A DNA stretch of 64,000 nt from Corticium candelabrum (lineage: Eukaryota; Porifera; Homoscleromorpha; Homosclerophorida; Plakinidae). Within the stretch, counting starts at the first letter, position 1. Each line of letters opens with the position of its first letter. The DNA is taken from positions 8,449,470-8,513,469 of the forward strand of contig NC_085094.1 of assembly GCF_963422355.1 (NCBI RefSeq). Direction: 5' to 3'. The notes under the pieces are model-generated. The model was not told the DNA's origin and ran no database searches. It saw only the letters and a list, made by a program, of their open reading frames with translations. Positions 18,350 to 46,600 of this stretch are shown here, in pieces. The position numbers and the translations under genes were made by a program.

Positions 18350-18807
18350 CTCGTAGAATTAAGTCAAACAAAAACCATTAATTAGTATGTCCTACCAAAG
18401 TGCTGTGGCCTGCTGTCATTGAAATTGTGAGGTCCACTAGAAATTTCCACTTTTTAAAAGGATTTAATTTTTTGGTTATTGGAGATGCTTGGAGTTACTG
18501 ATCAAAGTGTAATGTAGCACTTTGACACTTGAAAGTCCACTATCATATTTCATAATTCACAATTCACTTGGTGGGGGTGAGTTGACCCTTCCTGATGTGC
18601 CAAATGCGGTTTATGTAGGGTGGCATGAAACAGCAAATGTACATCACAGCTGAACATACACAGTTGCCCAAGCCAGCCAATATCAACCGTAACAAAGAAC
18701 AAGCAACATAACTATTAATTAACCTGACCCAATACTTCCAATGCCACGTCAGTATTATGTTCACCTTTAATATTAAACCATTTTATGTTTAATGCTAATA
18801 CATTTAC
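18350..18807. other. convergent spacer, NADAR gene and CCDC130 3' ends
   Basis: This 458-bp spacer between two stop codons holds both 3' UTRs. An ATTAAA at about 18787-18792 on the minus strand could serve CCDC130. No coding potential is recognised. Confidence 0.4.
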
Positions 18808-21181
<2,374 letters not shown>

Positions 21182-21230
21182 GTGACGACGACGTTTGTGT
21201 GACACTCGCACTCGTTAAAAATTAATATCA
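21182..21230. promoter_or_regulatory. 49-bp bidirectional promoter between CCDC130 and EXOSC3
   Basis: The CCDC130 ATG (minus) and the EXOSC3 ATG (plus) are 49 bp apart. The spacer holds GTGACGACGACGTTTGTGTGAC. With so little room the two mRNAs must share one initiation region or overlap at their 5' ends. Confidence 0.6.
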
Positions 21231-22887
21231 ATGGACGCTGTTGCAGGGAGCGTTGTCTTGCCTGGTGACGTACTTGGCGTTGTTTCTGGAGATGTTCAGC
21301 TCAGATTGGGACCAGGTGTACGTGTAGAGCATGCCAAGATTTTAGCGAGTAAGTTTGGTGTCCTACGGTTCAGAAAGCCAAACATTTATTGGATTGATAT
21401 CAACCACAAAAAGGTTATTTTATTTTATTTTTATACAAATGCTTGTTTTCGTGGTTACGTGACATTTTTTAGTATGCTCCTTTGGTGAAAGAGCGCGTAA
21501 TTGGAGTTGTGATAGGCAAACCTGGTGACAACTTTCGAGTTGATATTGGTTGTAGCCAACCTGGTATGTTGCCATATTTAGCATTTGAAGGAGCCACGAA
21601 AAGAAACAGACCAAATGTGCAGGTCAGGTATTTGTACTTAAATTAAAAGTTGAACTCTAGTGTGCACCGCGATTTGGCTACGTACACGTACCACTCAATA
21701 TTTAGGACAGCCTCTAGGTAAACTTGTAAGGATATCTTTCTAAAGTGATCTTAATAAGTTGTTAATTACAGGAGGTTTTGTTACTCCTAATAGAAAAAGT
21801 GGGTGGTAACTTATAATTACGTACTTAGCGTGGTAATAGACTCTCACTGTTGCTGAATTGAGATGTCTATAAGTCACTAGAATTCTAGACTTGTTTCCTT
21901 GAGTGCATGCATGTGCTCATTCTGTTTATATCATAGGCTGCATGTCTTTGATCTAGATGTCTTGAATAGTTTAATTGTTTATCAATTTCCATGTTTATAT
22001 TTAACGATTTTCAATCTCTCTACTTGGCAAAAGTTTTGTCAAAACGTTAGTGCCAATGCAGCTAACGATATGTCGGGAAATGTCAATAGTTTGAAGACTA
22101 GCTGGAGCTCCATAGATTCCACAGATCTTTGTCTGCGTGCGTCATGCAGGCAGCAGCCCTTGCTAAATTGTAATTTATTCACAGTAGTCACTAACGTCTT
22201 AGCTATTGAGATACAACTCTGGTTTTTATTATTTGTTAGTAATTACTTTATGGAAGGAAAGAGCTCTCTAGCATCTACTGTTGGCATATGTGTAAAAGTA
22301 GTAACATACTTATTACTTTGTTCAGAAATGTTTGGAGAACTTGACCATACATTCTATTACATTATTTGCTTATTTGAATTGATAACCCATTTTCACCCAG
22401 AAGTATGACGAGGCGGAAAGGGGTCTGGCTACGCGAGACTATACGTTGAACTTGCTCATTTAGTTGCTTGCATAGTATGAGGTATTTAATTAAGCACGTA
22501 ATCCTTGATCATTTGATGTGTTGTACAATGTAGATTGGTGACCTGCTGTATTGTGAAATTAATGTTGCCAACAAGGACATGGAGCCAGAGTTGGTGTGCA
22601 TTGATCACAGTGGCAAGGCTCATGGAATGGGAGTTTTGTCTACTGATGGCTTTATGTTTCGTTGCTCACTTGGCCTTGCACAGAAACTACTAGCAGATAA
22701 ATGCCCAATATTGAAGTTACTGAGCAGTCATTTTTCGTTTGAGATTGCAGTTGGGATGAATGGATGTGTGTGGGTGAAAAGCAAGTCTGTTGCAAATACA
22801 ATAATCATATCAAACATAGTAGAAAACTCTGAATTTCTCAGTCTTGATGAGCTAGAAATGATGGTCAATCAGGTAGCAAAAGCATGA
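21231..22887 (+). CDS. EXOSC3: exosome complex component RRP40
   Basis: Exons are 21231-21413, 21473-21622 and 22534-22887, giving 228 residues against 275 in human; the shortfall is in the N-terminal region. The first exon reads VVLPGDVL, then LRLGPGVRV and [12 protein letters not shown]. The S1 domain gives [18 protein letters not shown], then [19 protein letters not shown], the RRP40 signature. The KH part has [20 protein letters not shown] and [14 protein letters not shown]40 is one of the three S1/KH cap subunits of the nine-subunit RNA exosome in nucleus and cytoplasm. The second intron (911 bp) contains a fragment of the dispersed GTCTGGCTACG repeat near 22395-22441. AATAAA at 22941-22946 is a good polyadenylation signal; it lies just beside the end of the PI3K-subunit gene. 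Confidence 0.94.
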
Positions 22888-22940
22888 CACAGCTGCAACA
22901 TACTAAATACTAGTAGTTTGTTGTATACAATGCCCATCAC

Positions 22941-22946
22941 AATAAA
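22941..22946 (+). terminator. EXOSC3 polyadenylation signal AATAAA
   Basis: It lies 54 bp after the EXOSC3 stop codon. It is 7 bp from the stop codon of the convergent PI3K-subunit gene, so cleavage 10-30 nt downstream would fall inside that gene's last coding exon on the other strand. Confidence 0.6.
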
Positions 22947-22953
22947 AACTTAT

Positions 22954-35530
<12,577 letters not shown>

Positions 35531-35729
35531 TTACTGCCAACTCTAACCTAACCACATGGAAGTCCCGGATAACCAAATACAACTAACGACTTAAAAGTCC
35601 CGGATAATCAAATCCGGAAGTCTGCAGCTCGCACGCAATAAGTAGCGAGGCTATTTTCTCACACAAAACAAATTTACGTAAATATGTCAACTAATCCAAT
35701 TACATGTACAGGTAGAAATAACTGTGAGA
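35531..35729. promoter_or_regulatory. spacer between PI3K-subunit start and MTREX stop
   Basis: This 199-bp gap on the shared minus strand must hold both the MTREX 3' end and the PI3K-subunit promoter. Two copies of AGTCCCGGATAA(C/T)CAAAT near 35562-35615 resemble the AATTATCC words of nearby MITEs and may be a relic of one. Confidence 0.4.
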
Positions 35730-37546
35730 TCACAGATAAAGGCTTGCTGCAAATGCAATGTCTCTCTTGATTTTGGTTATACCTGACAAATGCAACAACA
35801 ACGCCATCATAACTTCATAATAGATTTAATTTTGCTATATCAAATACCTTCAGCAAACTTATTCTCTAGCTCTGTGTTGCCTATAGCTTTAGAAGCTTGA
35901 CACAAGTCTCTTAGCAGTTCTTCAATGCGTCGCATACATCGAATAATACTTCCTATTGATGTACAGGTCACTGAAAACACAATTACAACCTCAATCACAA
36001 CCAAACGTTAGTAACCTTCAAATACTTCAGTCATTTTACACAGCTGAGCAAATGTTGATCCCTACAAAAATTTAAGTACTAAGTTTGTGGGATGAGCCAA
36101 TAATATAAAATGCTATGCATGTCGTAAACAAATACTATGGTATTCAGATTCTACAAATGTAATTATCTGTGCTGATTTTGTAATTCCAGACCTTTGCCCA
36201 AGCATACACGACATCCATTAACCCTGTTTTAAATGATTGGACATATTGCTCCTCATCAACATCCATCTTTGCTTCAATGCAAACTCGCGCTATTCGTCTT
36301 GCTGTGTCTCTCATCACACGAAGAGGAGCAGCCAATTCTTCAGACAATCTTGACTTCATTTCATCCTTCAACAAAGCCATAATATAATTACTTTCAGAAC
36401 AAGTCATCATTAGTAGAACTCCACAATATACCCACCGTTTCCTCAAACACAAAACATGACAGCAAAGCGACACTTTGCTCTACAGGAAGGTCATTGAATG
36501 TTCCATTAAAAATCATCTCTCCCAAGACCAAACAGTCACCACTAAAGATATTACAATATGAGACAATAAATTACTGTACAGTATATGCTCTACTTGTAAC
36601 TTCAACAGTCAACTGTCAGTCATTTTGCACAAGACATTGGCAAAACATAAACATTATAATAAAGAGTAATGCTTCAATTTAGCAACTTAGTGTAAAAGTT
36701 CTCTTGCACAGCTCATACCTGCTGATTTCACATGCTACCCTGCCTTTCAGCTCAATAACGTCTGCAGCAGTTGCATAGCCAAGTCTATAACATACAAGCC
36801 AAACTGTAATGAAATGCACAACACAAACAAAAAATAAGGAACAATAGCAATCAAACAACCTGGCTGACAAATAAATGCATAGAAGAAAAGAAACAACTAC
36901 ACAAATAAACAAATAAGCTAAAATCAATCAATGAGCCAACCAGCAAGCTCTGAAATAATGGCAGCTTGTAATAAAGAGGTGCCACTTTTAAAATAAAGAA
37001 CTGCAGTTGTCAAAGTAGAACACAATGTCAAAGATGCCTTCATATCCGATTAAGAAAGACATCATCCGTAGACACTTCATACCCAAGCAAGTCAGATTGA
37101 GTACAAGAAAAGAACACTACAAGAGTAACTAGCTATTATAAAAAGTGCCACTCTTTAGACAACTACAGCTGCCAGAATAAAAAAAGATGTCACACTCGAA
37201 TCGTATCAAGAAAGACATCATCTGTTGTATGTGTAAAACAGTACATTAAACTTGAGAAAAATTGTTACAATACCATGAGGAGATGTAAGGTTGCCAAAGA
37301 TGCAATGAATTAACATAGGTACCATGTGTACTGCATAACGTTCACTAGACAGATATTGTTGTACATTATGGCTGGGTGAATGTTTCTACCCTGCCACGCC
37401 TGTTAGAAGTCCTTCTATGTCAACACCATCCAGCTGAATAAATCAAGAAATGTGGCAAGCAAACTCAAAACAAAACAAACACTGCCACAGCCAAGCCAAC
37501 AAATGGCTATAGACAAAAATAATGAAACACGCCTGCTAGCATGCAT

Positions 37547-37614
<68 letters not shown>

Positions 37615-40600
37615 CATACAGTACTTCCGTAAAGCCTTCCTAACACCATCACCGAAAGTGTACAATTACCTCCTTAAAACCCTCTTTCTGCATTTGAGTT
37701 GGTCCAACATAAGCACACTTCTTGTTCTCTTGATTTCAGCCTTGACCAGTTTTATTTCAGCGATAAGTTGTGACTTTCTCTGACAAAGCTGATACACAGA
37801 TGGTAAGTCTTGACTGTCATGCAAGGGATGGTTGAACATACGATCTTCTAGAGACTCAATTTTCTGAAAGCAATATCACCACATTAACAGCTACACTTTA
37901 CTGGCCAGTCTTTGGAGTCAACAGTTCTAGTAAATAGAAGAGTCTTACCCTCACTGTCTTCCTAAACCCATTATCCTTAATATTCATGTCTTCCACTGGA
38001 TCAAGAAGAGGGAGGTTGCCTGAGAAACGACGCTTTACCTCCTGTTTTCGACAGCATAATGATAGAGAGGTGTCTGTTAAAAGTCAAACTTTGACGACTT
38101 ATGCAAAGACTGACTTGTATAGACTTGAAAACAGTTTGTCTTGCATCTTTTGGCCTTAAATCTTTAGGGATGTACAGTCTGACTGTACTTAAAGCAGTCA
38201 ATAGTGAAAGAGACACAGGAACTACCTAACATTATAATAATACTTACCACTGTTAGCACTCTACTTACATAACACACGAAGACATAAATATAAGCAAAGA
38301 ACTAAATACTGACATACAAACACCCAGACAACCAGCATAGAACGGAATGCTTTCTTTCAACAGATACTAGTGTCACATACCACTCAACTACAGGTAAGTT
38401 CCAGTGTTCTCCTCGGAATATCTCAAAGGCATGGTTGTTAAAATGTGGGCGTGGTCATCTGAGTGGGGTTTGCTGGCTTTGCGTGCACTGCTGGAGCAAC
38501 ATAGGGTGCTTGTGCTTGGTCTAAAATGTTAGCTGTACAACATTGCTATGCATGGACAGAGTACAACACAAGCAAGCTATCATTAAAGCCGCAAACCTAT
38601 GATAGCTAGTAGTTTCAAGTGCCCACTGTAACCAGTTTCAAAAGTTGCTAAGTCGTTTAAAACTAAAAGATAAATTTTCTACAATATTTTGCTTACACCA
38701 CCTTACTTATGAGTTTTGAATAGTGGGCTTACACTGGTAATTGCCATATTTACACTTTGACCTGCTCGAGCATTATGCATGCAAGACTTCCAGCTACAGC
38801 AGTAGTCCAGTATTATATCGTATCAGTATATGTCAAAATTTTAGATTTTGTGAAAGGTATATATAACCGTATTGCAAGCAGTTGATAAAGAGAGACCCTG
38901 GCTAAGCCATTATACACCCACAAATCAGATGCTGATTTCGCAAAACATGTTATCAACACTATACTGTAACTGCCAGTGTGTATACAACAAGCTACTTCGA
39001 ACATCAACTCTTCTATTGTGAGCACTTACCCATTTGTCACAGGCTGCATCAAAGTTGTACTCTGATAAAGTTGGACCTTCTATGGAGATGTAAAGAAGGC
39101 TCTCCAACACAGGAAAGGATAAACGGTTGCTCTGTCTTAATGCGACCAACTGTGGTAAACCCTCTTTCACAATCAACTGTAGATGTTGGAATTACCAATC
39201 CAATGCAAGCTAGATTTAGGTAGAGTTCACGCAAACCTACTGTGCTAACCAACTGTTCCATGACTTCAGTTGCATACAGCTGCTTTACCTCTTTAGGATG
39301 TCAGTGCAGTTGCTGGAATCAGCCGTACATACTGCATAACGGAAAGCCTGCCACTGTACTAGTAACTCATTATCATTAATAAGATTCGAACTGAAGTGCT
39401 TGGCCAGCGTCGCTATGTCTTCATCTCTGTGTGTGCTAATCAGTTCTTGGTCATCTGGAAAGTCAATGCCTGCAAACACACCAATGCACTGATAATCCCT
39501 GAATAAGGAAAGCGCTGGTCCAAACGCTGCACTACAGTTGTAAGATAGGGTTGCTCAATTTGTATGCAAAAAGAATTCAGCTGTGCATCTGTAGACTGCT
39601 GTACTCCATATTCTGCAAGGCGCGGCAATTCTTCTTCCAAACGTTGCAAAAATGTCCCTCTATTACTTCGAAGTGAGGATATGGCTGCCTTTGTGCCTTC
39701 TACCAGGGTTCTTACACTAGTGCAGTTAAGAATTTTTCTGCAAACATTTGGAAAGGTTTGCTAAGGGGGGTGGGGGGTGGAAGAACATCAGAGAGTAGTA
39801 GAAGTGATGTAATAAAGTTGAGTTTCTGGCAGACTGTCAATAGCCCCATTACTTGAGCATCATTTCGTTCTGTTGCTTCATACTTCAAACTTGTTAGTAC
39901 AGCGCAAAGAGCTGACTGCAAGTGAATGGCTTAGCCATCAAACATCTTTAGCGTGCTTGAGTTTTCTGCAAGGATCTTTAAGCACATCTTGGATGTTTTT
40001 CAGACCAGCGGTGCGTACGGGTGAGTTTTTGTAGAATTGTAGAGTAGAGATTGAGAGAGTAGTACCATGTAATAGATAGATAGTAAAGTATGACTGGGTT
40101 TAGCAAGAAAATTTGGCCCTACTTCAGTGACCAAAGCTGTTAAGGCTGGTTCTCGGTGCACGCCGCATAGCTCAATGCAGGTGGTGCTGCACCACAACAA
40201 CGGTGCCACTGGTACCTTGAACATACCGACACCAACCGCAAAGGTTGGTGATGCTGCGCAGCATTAATAGAATACGGTTCTATTTAAGCGGCACTGCTGC
40301 TTCTGTGGCAGAAGTTATACGTGTCATTGACGGTAAGCAAACCAATCAGACTACAGCTAGCACCATGTGATCTATTGATATCAATATTGCAGCTCTGATT
40401 ACTGCGCGTGATATAGTGTGACACTGCTTGCATCGTGAACAAAGCAATATGATGCAACACAGAGCCCCTGCCGTTGTTTGGTACAGTCATGCCACCGTTG
40501 AGCTGCACGGTATGCATCTTCATTGTTGATAATTAACAAGAGAAGGGAAAAGTAACGTTAGGAATGAATTAAATGCAGTTGTGCTAACTTCATTGTATGA

Positions 40601-43600
40601 TCAAAGAGAACACCTGATCTTAAGAGCAAGTGCAAATCACTGCTGACGCACAACACAGACTTTAAATGCAAACATGCCACATTCAACAAGTAAAGTCAAT
40701 GGGATCACAAAACAGCATAAGCAATCTTCACTTCAAACAGAAAAAACAAAAGAAGAAATGAAGAAACATGACGTACCAAATGAATGGTCAGACAAACAAA
40801 CAGAGACAATAAGAAACAGTCAATTACAAAACCTGCATTTCTCCTTGGTCACCAGAATAAGCTGGTTTAGGAATCTTCCCCATCATGGGATCATGTTCAC
40901 TGACAACATACAGTAATACTTCAGCAATATAGTGACTGTTCTCTCCCTGAAACAGCAAACCAAGCATATATTATTATAGTAACATCGTTCTGCATCACTC
41001 TAAACATAGACTATTTAGTTCTAACTTGGGAAGAGAGAACATACATGTACCTTCTTCAGTGACTTCTTCTGGAAGTTGACAACACATCCCCAACCAAAGT
41101 CACAGTCACCATCCACAACCCTCACAAGTCTTCCTGGTTGTAGAAAAGGTAAACAGTATTTAGGTCGAGTGATATAAGCATGCAACTCCTTCTTCAGTTT
41201 CTCCAATTGTTGCCTGATTCGATAATAAGCCATTGCCTGTTTTTCATCATTAATAACAATAGCAGTTTGCTCATGTTCAAGCAAATGCAGCTCTAAAAGT
41301 GTAACTCCTTGACCAACACAATTTCACTGGAAGTCTGCCAATGCACGTACTTTCTTCCAATGATGGTATTGCAGCCTCGTGCTGCCATTGGTAGAAAGAT
41401 CTCTCCAACATATATTCTGGATTGATTTCTTCTACTCTCAACAGGTTCAACACCATATCGTAAGTTAAGTGGAATGCACTGTTGAGAGGATCAGAGTGGC
41501 CCTAAACAAATATATATGAACACATCACGTGCAACAAATCTATGCTATAAATAATGTCTCGTGTACAATATCTTTAATGTGCCACTTTTGTAAAAATGCT
41601 GCCTTGGTACCACAGTTAGAAACACTAAACGGCTATCCTTAATTGGACAACTGCTGCAATAAAAATTTCTGTACAACTACTTGCTATGATTATTATTAAC
41701 CCTTGGCACACATATAGACCAAAGACTAGTAGTCTGCCAGGCTGTGTGTCTTTCTGTCATCATGCTGTTATATTTGCCAGGCCACCAAAGCCCTCAATTT
41801 ACAATATAGATAAAGTTTTAATCATACAAGAAAGTGTTTAAATTAGGACAATTTTGCAAAGAAGGCTTAGTTTGAGTGAAAACCTTCGCACTATAAACTG
41901 AATTGTGGTGTGTGCATTTGCATGGGCAGGCTAGTCAAAATGCAAATTTGATTGACAGTTTCCATTGGCAATATGATCAAGTTGACACAGCAACAACAAA
42001 GAGCGTTAAAATGCATTGCTAAGTTCTCCTATCTTAAATAATGTGACATGATGTCACAATGTAACATTGTACAAGCACACAATAATTGCACCATCTACAC
42101 TGAGAGCTACACACTTTTATTACGTTGTGCTCATCCAGATCAGGTTGGGTCGTAAGGTCTCTTGCAAGCACTGGAAGCATATCCTGCTTCAGAAGTACTT
42201 TAAGGCCTGTCCACACTGCCAACTGGATCGCGATAAATCCAATCCACATCGGGAGGTGGCTTCAATCCACATTGGTTAAATCCAATTAGAAAATAGTAGA
42301 CGTTACCTTCACGTGTGCTAGGAGTGTATGTAGTTGGAACATCTAACCCTCCTCACACTTCTTTGTTCTCGGTCAATTTCAATTGCCTTACATTGCTGTA
42401 TCAATGCTTTCCGCACGCAAAGATCCCCCACAAAGTGACACATACATTGGTCATCAATCACGTGATACTGAAAAAGAGGTGGAGGTATCATTTTCAAAGA
42501 GCAGTGTGGATGCTTGCTATTCTGATCGGATTGCGATTGAATCACACAATCCATTCCTGTTCTAGTGTGGAATGACTTAAGACAATCATGGCTGTCTAGA
42601 CAGAAGACTTGACATTCAACAGGAACCAAGTGAATTCCAAAAAGCATTGTTTTCTGTAAGAGCTGCAGGTTGTGATGACCTGATTTCTAGATGTGTCATT
42701 TAGTTTTCATTATTACTATTGTCGTCATCACCCTTCCAGAAGGACAAGTAGAGTCTTTACCCTCAGCTGTCTGGGTGCCCACCATCCCAATAGGTAAGTC
42801 CCAAAGAGGTATATGTTTCTGTGTAATTCGTATGGCACTAGTAACTGGCATATCGATTATCAATTGTGTACATGAGGATCTTGCAAGCTTTGAACAGCAC
42901 ATCCAGTAGATATCAATGACCACCAAAAAGCACTGATCCTCATTGCCAACAGTCCCAACTTCAGATCACAGAAACTCCCCATTGGCAAAAACAAGTCTAC
43001 TTTCACAGACATACTCAAATATAAGATGAGAAAAACCCAACAGAATCATTCCATTATATTTATGTTGGTAGTTCTCTTGTAAGCACCAAAAGCAAACCTT
43101 GCTACTATTGTTATCATTATTATTAAATTATGATAACTGATCTAAAATAGTAGCACATCTCTACATGTCAACAACATTGCTAATTGCATTACATATTTGA
43201 CAATATTTATCGCAATCCCATGGACAGCAGCTACTCATACAACACTAGATGGTTGTACCTTAAGAAGAGCTTTTCCTACAGGTGGTTCCATCCTTTCATC
43301 CACCATCAGCATCACAATTCCACGTTCATCAATTCCTCTCCGACCAGCACGACCGCTCATTTGAATATATTCACCTCCAGTTACCCAGCGAAAGGATTTG
43401 CCATCAAACTTCCTAGGATTTGTGAACACAACAGTTCGAGCAGGCATGTTGAGACCAAGAGAAAATGTTTCAGTGGCAAAAAGTGCCTACCGTCAAAACA
43501 AAAAGACACTTAAGCAGTTAAAATATGTAAACATATCTGTACAAAATAGGCACACAAGCAAAAGGCAGTTAGCATAGCAAAGTTGCAGACAGACAAACTG

Positions 43601-46600
43601 ACAAACAAACAAACAAACAAACAAACAAACAAACAACCAAAGACAGTGAAACAGAAATATAAAAAGAGCAGACAGATAGCAAACTAAATCCCCACAACAG
43701 CAGCAGCATTGTTTCTAGATAGTTGGTAAATTACAGATGCTGGCTGAGCATCTATCTCTGAATATAAAGTCATATGATCATTCTAGAATATCTACACACA
43801 AAAGCTGCACATCTACTACAGTATTTCCCATGCAATTATCCGGTTGGGGCAACTAAATATCCTCAGTCAACCAATAATTCGATTGGGGCAACCAATTATC
43901 CGCTTCAGACAACCAATTATCTGATTGGGGCAATCAATTATCCGACTCGTGGTTATAATTAGGAGCAGTGTAGCTATAGAAATATAATAGTGCATACTAC
44001 AGATGTTGTCGCCATTGCTGCTGCACCAGTAAACAGGTAATCCTTGTTTTCGTTATCAATTATATTAATCACAGAGGAAAGGCCATCAGTAATTCTCTGA
44101 TAATTAATTATCGTCGTGGATTACCATACAGAGAGATGACGGTGCAGTTGCAGTTGTTGCAGTGAGAGTCAGACTCTTGTCACAGCAAGACGGCAACTTC
44201 TGCTAGATCTGTGTCCTGACACACTAGAGGATGTAACAGGTGCTTTATGCCTCAACGCACTTTCTAGCTAGCATGTACTCACCGCTAAAGCTGCACATGC
44301 AAGCAAGATTAGAGAGGATTATCTCAGGATATGTACTGTAGAACTCAGCAGAATTAACAACCACGTTATCAAACACACGTTGATAAAGTACACGTTACGT
44401 CTAGCTACGTAGCTCTAGATTCTCCAGCTCGATCGCTAGTGAATTTGTTTCAGATTCTGAGAATCGGATGAGGGCGTGAAGCTGAGAGTGTCAGTGGTGC
44501 AGTGGTCCTTTCTCTCAAGTCAATGAGATTGATGCGAAAAGAAAGACGGCAGAGCTGTTCAGTTGCGTGGCGCTGCAGCTGGATCATCACATTCACAAGT
44601 GTAATAGCTTGTCCTAGCATTTCCCACCATGCTATCAATCTGCATCAGAAAGAGTTTGACTGTGACCCAAAGCACTGAACAACTAACCAGCGACGCAAGG
44701 TGAGAGTCTCATTCGCGAAGTGTACAGGTTGCCCAGAGCGAGATCGGATAATTGGTTGACTGAGTTGAATAATTGGTTGCCCCAATCGGATAATTACACG
44801 GGAAATACTGTAGTACACACATCACTACTGCCATGGTACAAGCTTATGATTCATGAGCATACCCATGCAAACTTGAAGTCATGCCATCATTTCCAGTTGC
44901 CGACGCAAAGCAGAATTTTAAGAGCTAAGATGAACCATTGTCATCAGACATAGTTTTATTTCCTAGCTCATATCTTTCTTATACTGCTTGCATTCCACCC
45001 ATAACGTAACAAGTAGCAACATATCTCAAGATGAAAAATGACTAAGATGTGAACAACAACTGTCATATACGACTAGCTGAACTGCTGTGGCAAAAACATG
45101 ATTAGGCACATCTCCTTATAGTAGGAATAAACACTATTTGCCTTAAAACACAATGTACTCTAAGTAGTTTACTTGTTCTGCTTTGTTTAACTTTTGGCAA
45201 TGCTTGAAATTGTGCCATGATTTCAATTTTGCATAGATGCACCCATGCCACTGTACGTGTCACACTAGTGTGTCAACTGTAAGAGTGTACCTCAACACAT
45301 TGCACCATACCTTTATAAGACCTTCTCCAAACAAAATTTCGATCACTTCCTTGAGTATTGGTAGTAAACCAGAATGATGTATGCCCACTCCTCTTTTTAA
45401 CAAAGGCAAAACATGCTCCACCTAAACATTCACTGAAATGAAAATCACCTGCTGTGTCAAATTCGGGAGAGTCAGCCTCAACCTGTGGGAGATGCTTGTC
45501 TTCATCTGAAAGAGCATCAACAGCATTAGCAAAGACTTCCTCCACTAGAGACTTCTCATCATCTAAAGAAATTATAATAATTTTACAGGGTATAAGACAA
45601 ACCACTCAAAGACTCTGATCACAAAGTCCGGAAATAGTCTGTAATCATCAAAGTACAGTAGAGAGTTATCACATACAGAACATAAATATTGCTCTTGGTT
45701 TACATAATGTTAGGTTCCTGTATAAAAGTCGTAAGTAACAAAAGCGGTTGATTTCATGTTAGCAGTTGCGAAACGTAACTTCCGTTGTCTATTTCCAACC
45801 AGACAAGGCAATTGCAAACATGAATTATACCGTTCTGCTAAAAACTCATTCATGAACACTTTACAGATCTGACTGGCAGTTCGTCCATTGTGTGTGGTTG
45901 CCACATAAGACAAATCACAAATACTGCTCTAAGAGCATGGCACAATCCTGAGTGTGACAGACAAAGTCAAACATCCACCCATCCACACACAGTCACAAAC
46001 AGAAAGTCAGTCCAACAATATTATTATTATCTATATATGATTGCGCTAAGTGCCATCTTGTCCGTCCGTACGCACGCAGTGCGGCGGGATGGATGGACTG
46101 ATTGGCTTGCCGACGCTGCCGGACGGGTGCGATTTCGACTGGCTCGTGCCAGGACTCGACTCAGGTGGGCTTTGTTCTGTCAAGGAAGTTGCGTCATGCT
46201 ATAGACAGGAAGTAGACTCAATGCGGGGTGGCTTCGATTTCCACTGCCCACCGCGTGCGCTTGGACTTGCCGGGTGGAGGCTAGCATATAGTATTTGGAG
46301 TAAGGTACTTGCTAAGTCATGTGCCTTCTACAAAGTCCCATTTCTTCTGGCTCATAGCTGAAACTATATTGATATACTAATGCTATTGCCTCATAATACT
46401 TCTGCTTCTACCGTAAAATGTAACACATGTACTTTTGCTACTCCTTGATTATTTTGACAACAGCAAACAACATAATCAAATGTTACCTGTGTTGAAGTCT
46501 AACTTTGACATTTGCAAAGCGTACGCCTCGCACTCTCTTTTACTAAAACTGAAGACTATGACTGGCTGCAGGTTCCTCTCCATAATCATCTTCACAACCT

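Noticed and set aside
21899-22408. 169-codon plus-strand frame in the EXOSC3 intron
   Set aside because: It has no similarity, lies wholly within an intron between phase-matched exons, and ends in a dispersed repeat.
37390-37432. Possible extra MTREX exon reading [12 protein letters not shown]
   Set aside because: The neighbouring exons join directly at the conserved [13 protein letters not shown], as in human, so no exon is needed.
42318-42647. 109-codon minus-strand frame in an MTREX intron
   Set aside because: It lies across a probable MITE and shows no known domain.
46050-46361. GC-rich open frames in an MTREX intron
   Set aside because: No family match; exons on both sides join in phase without it.
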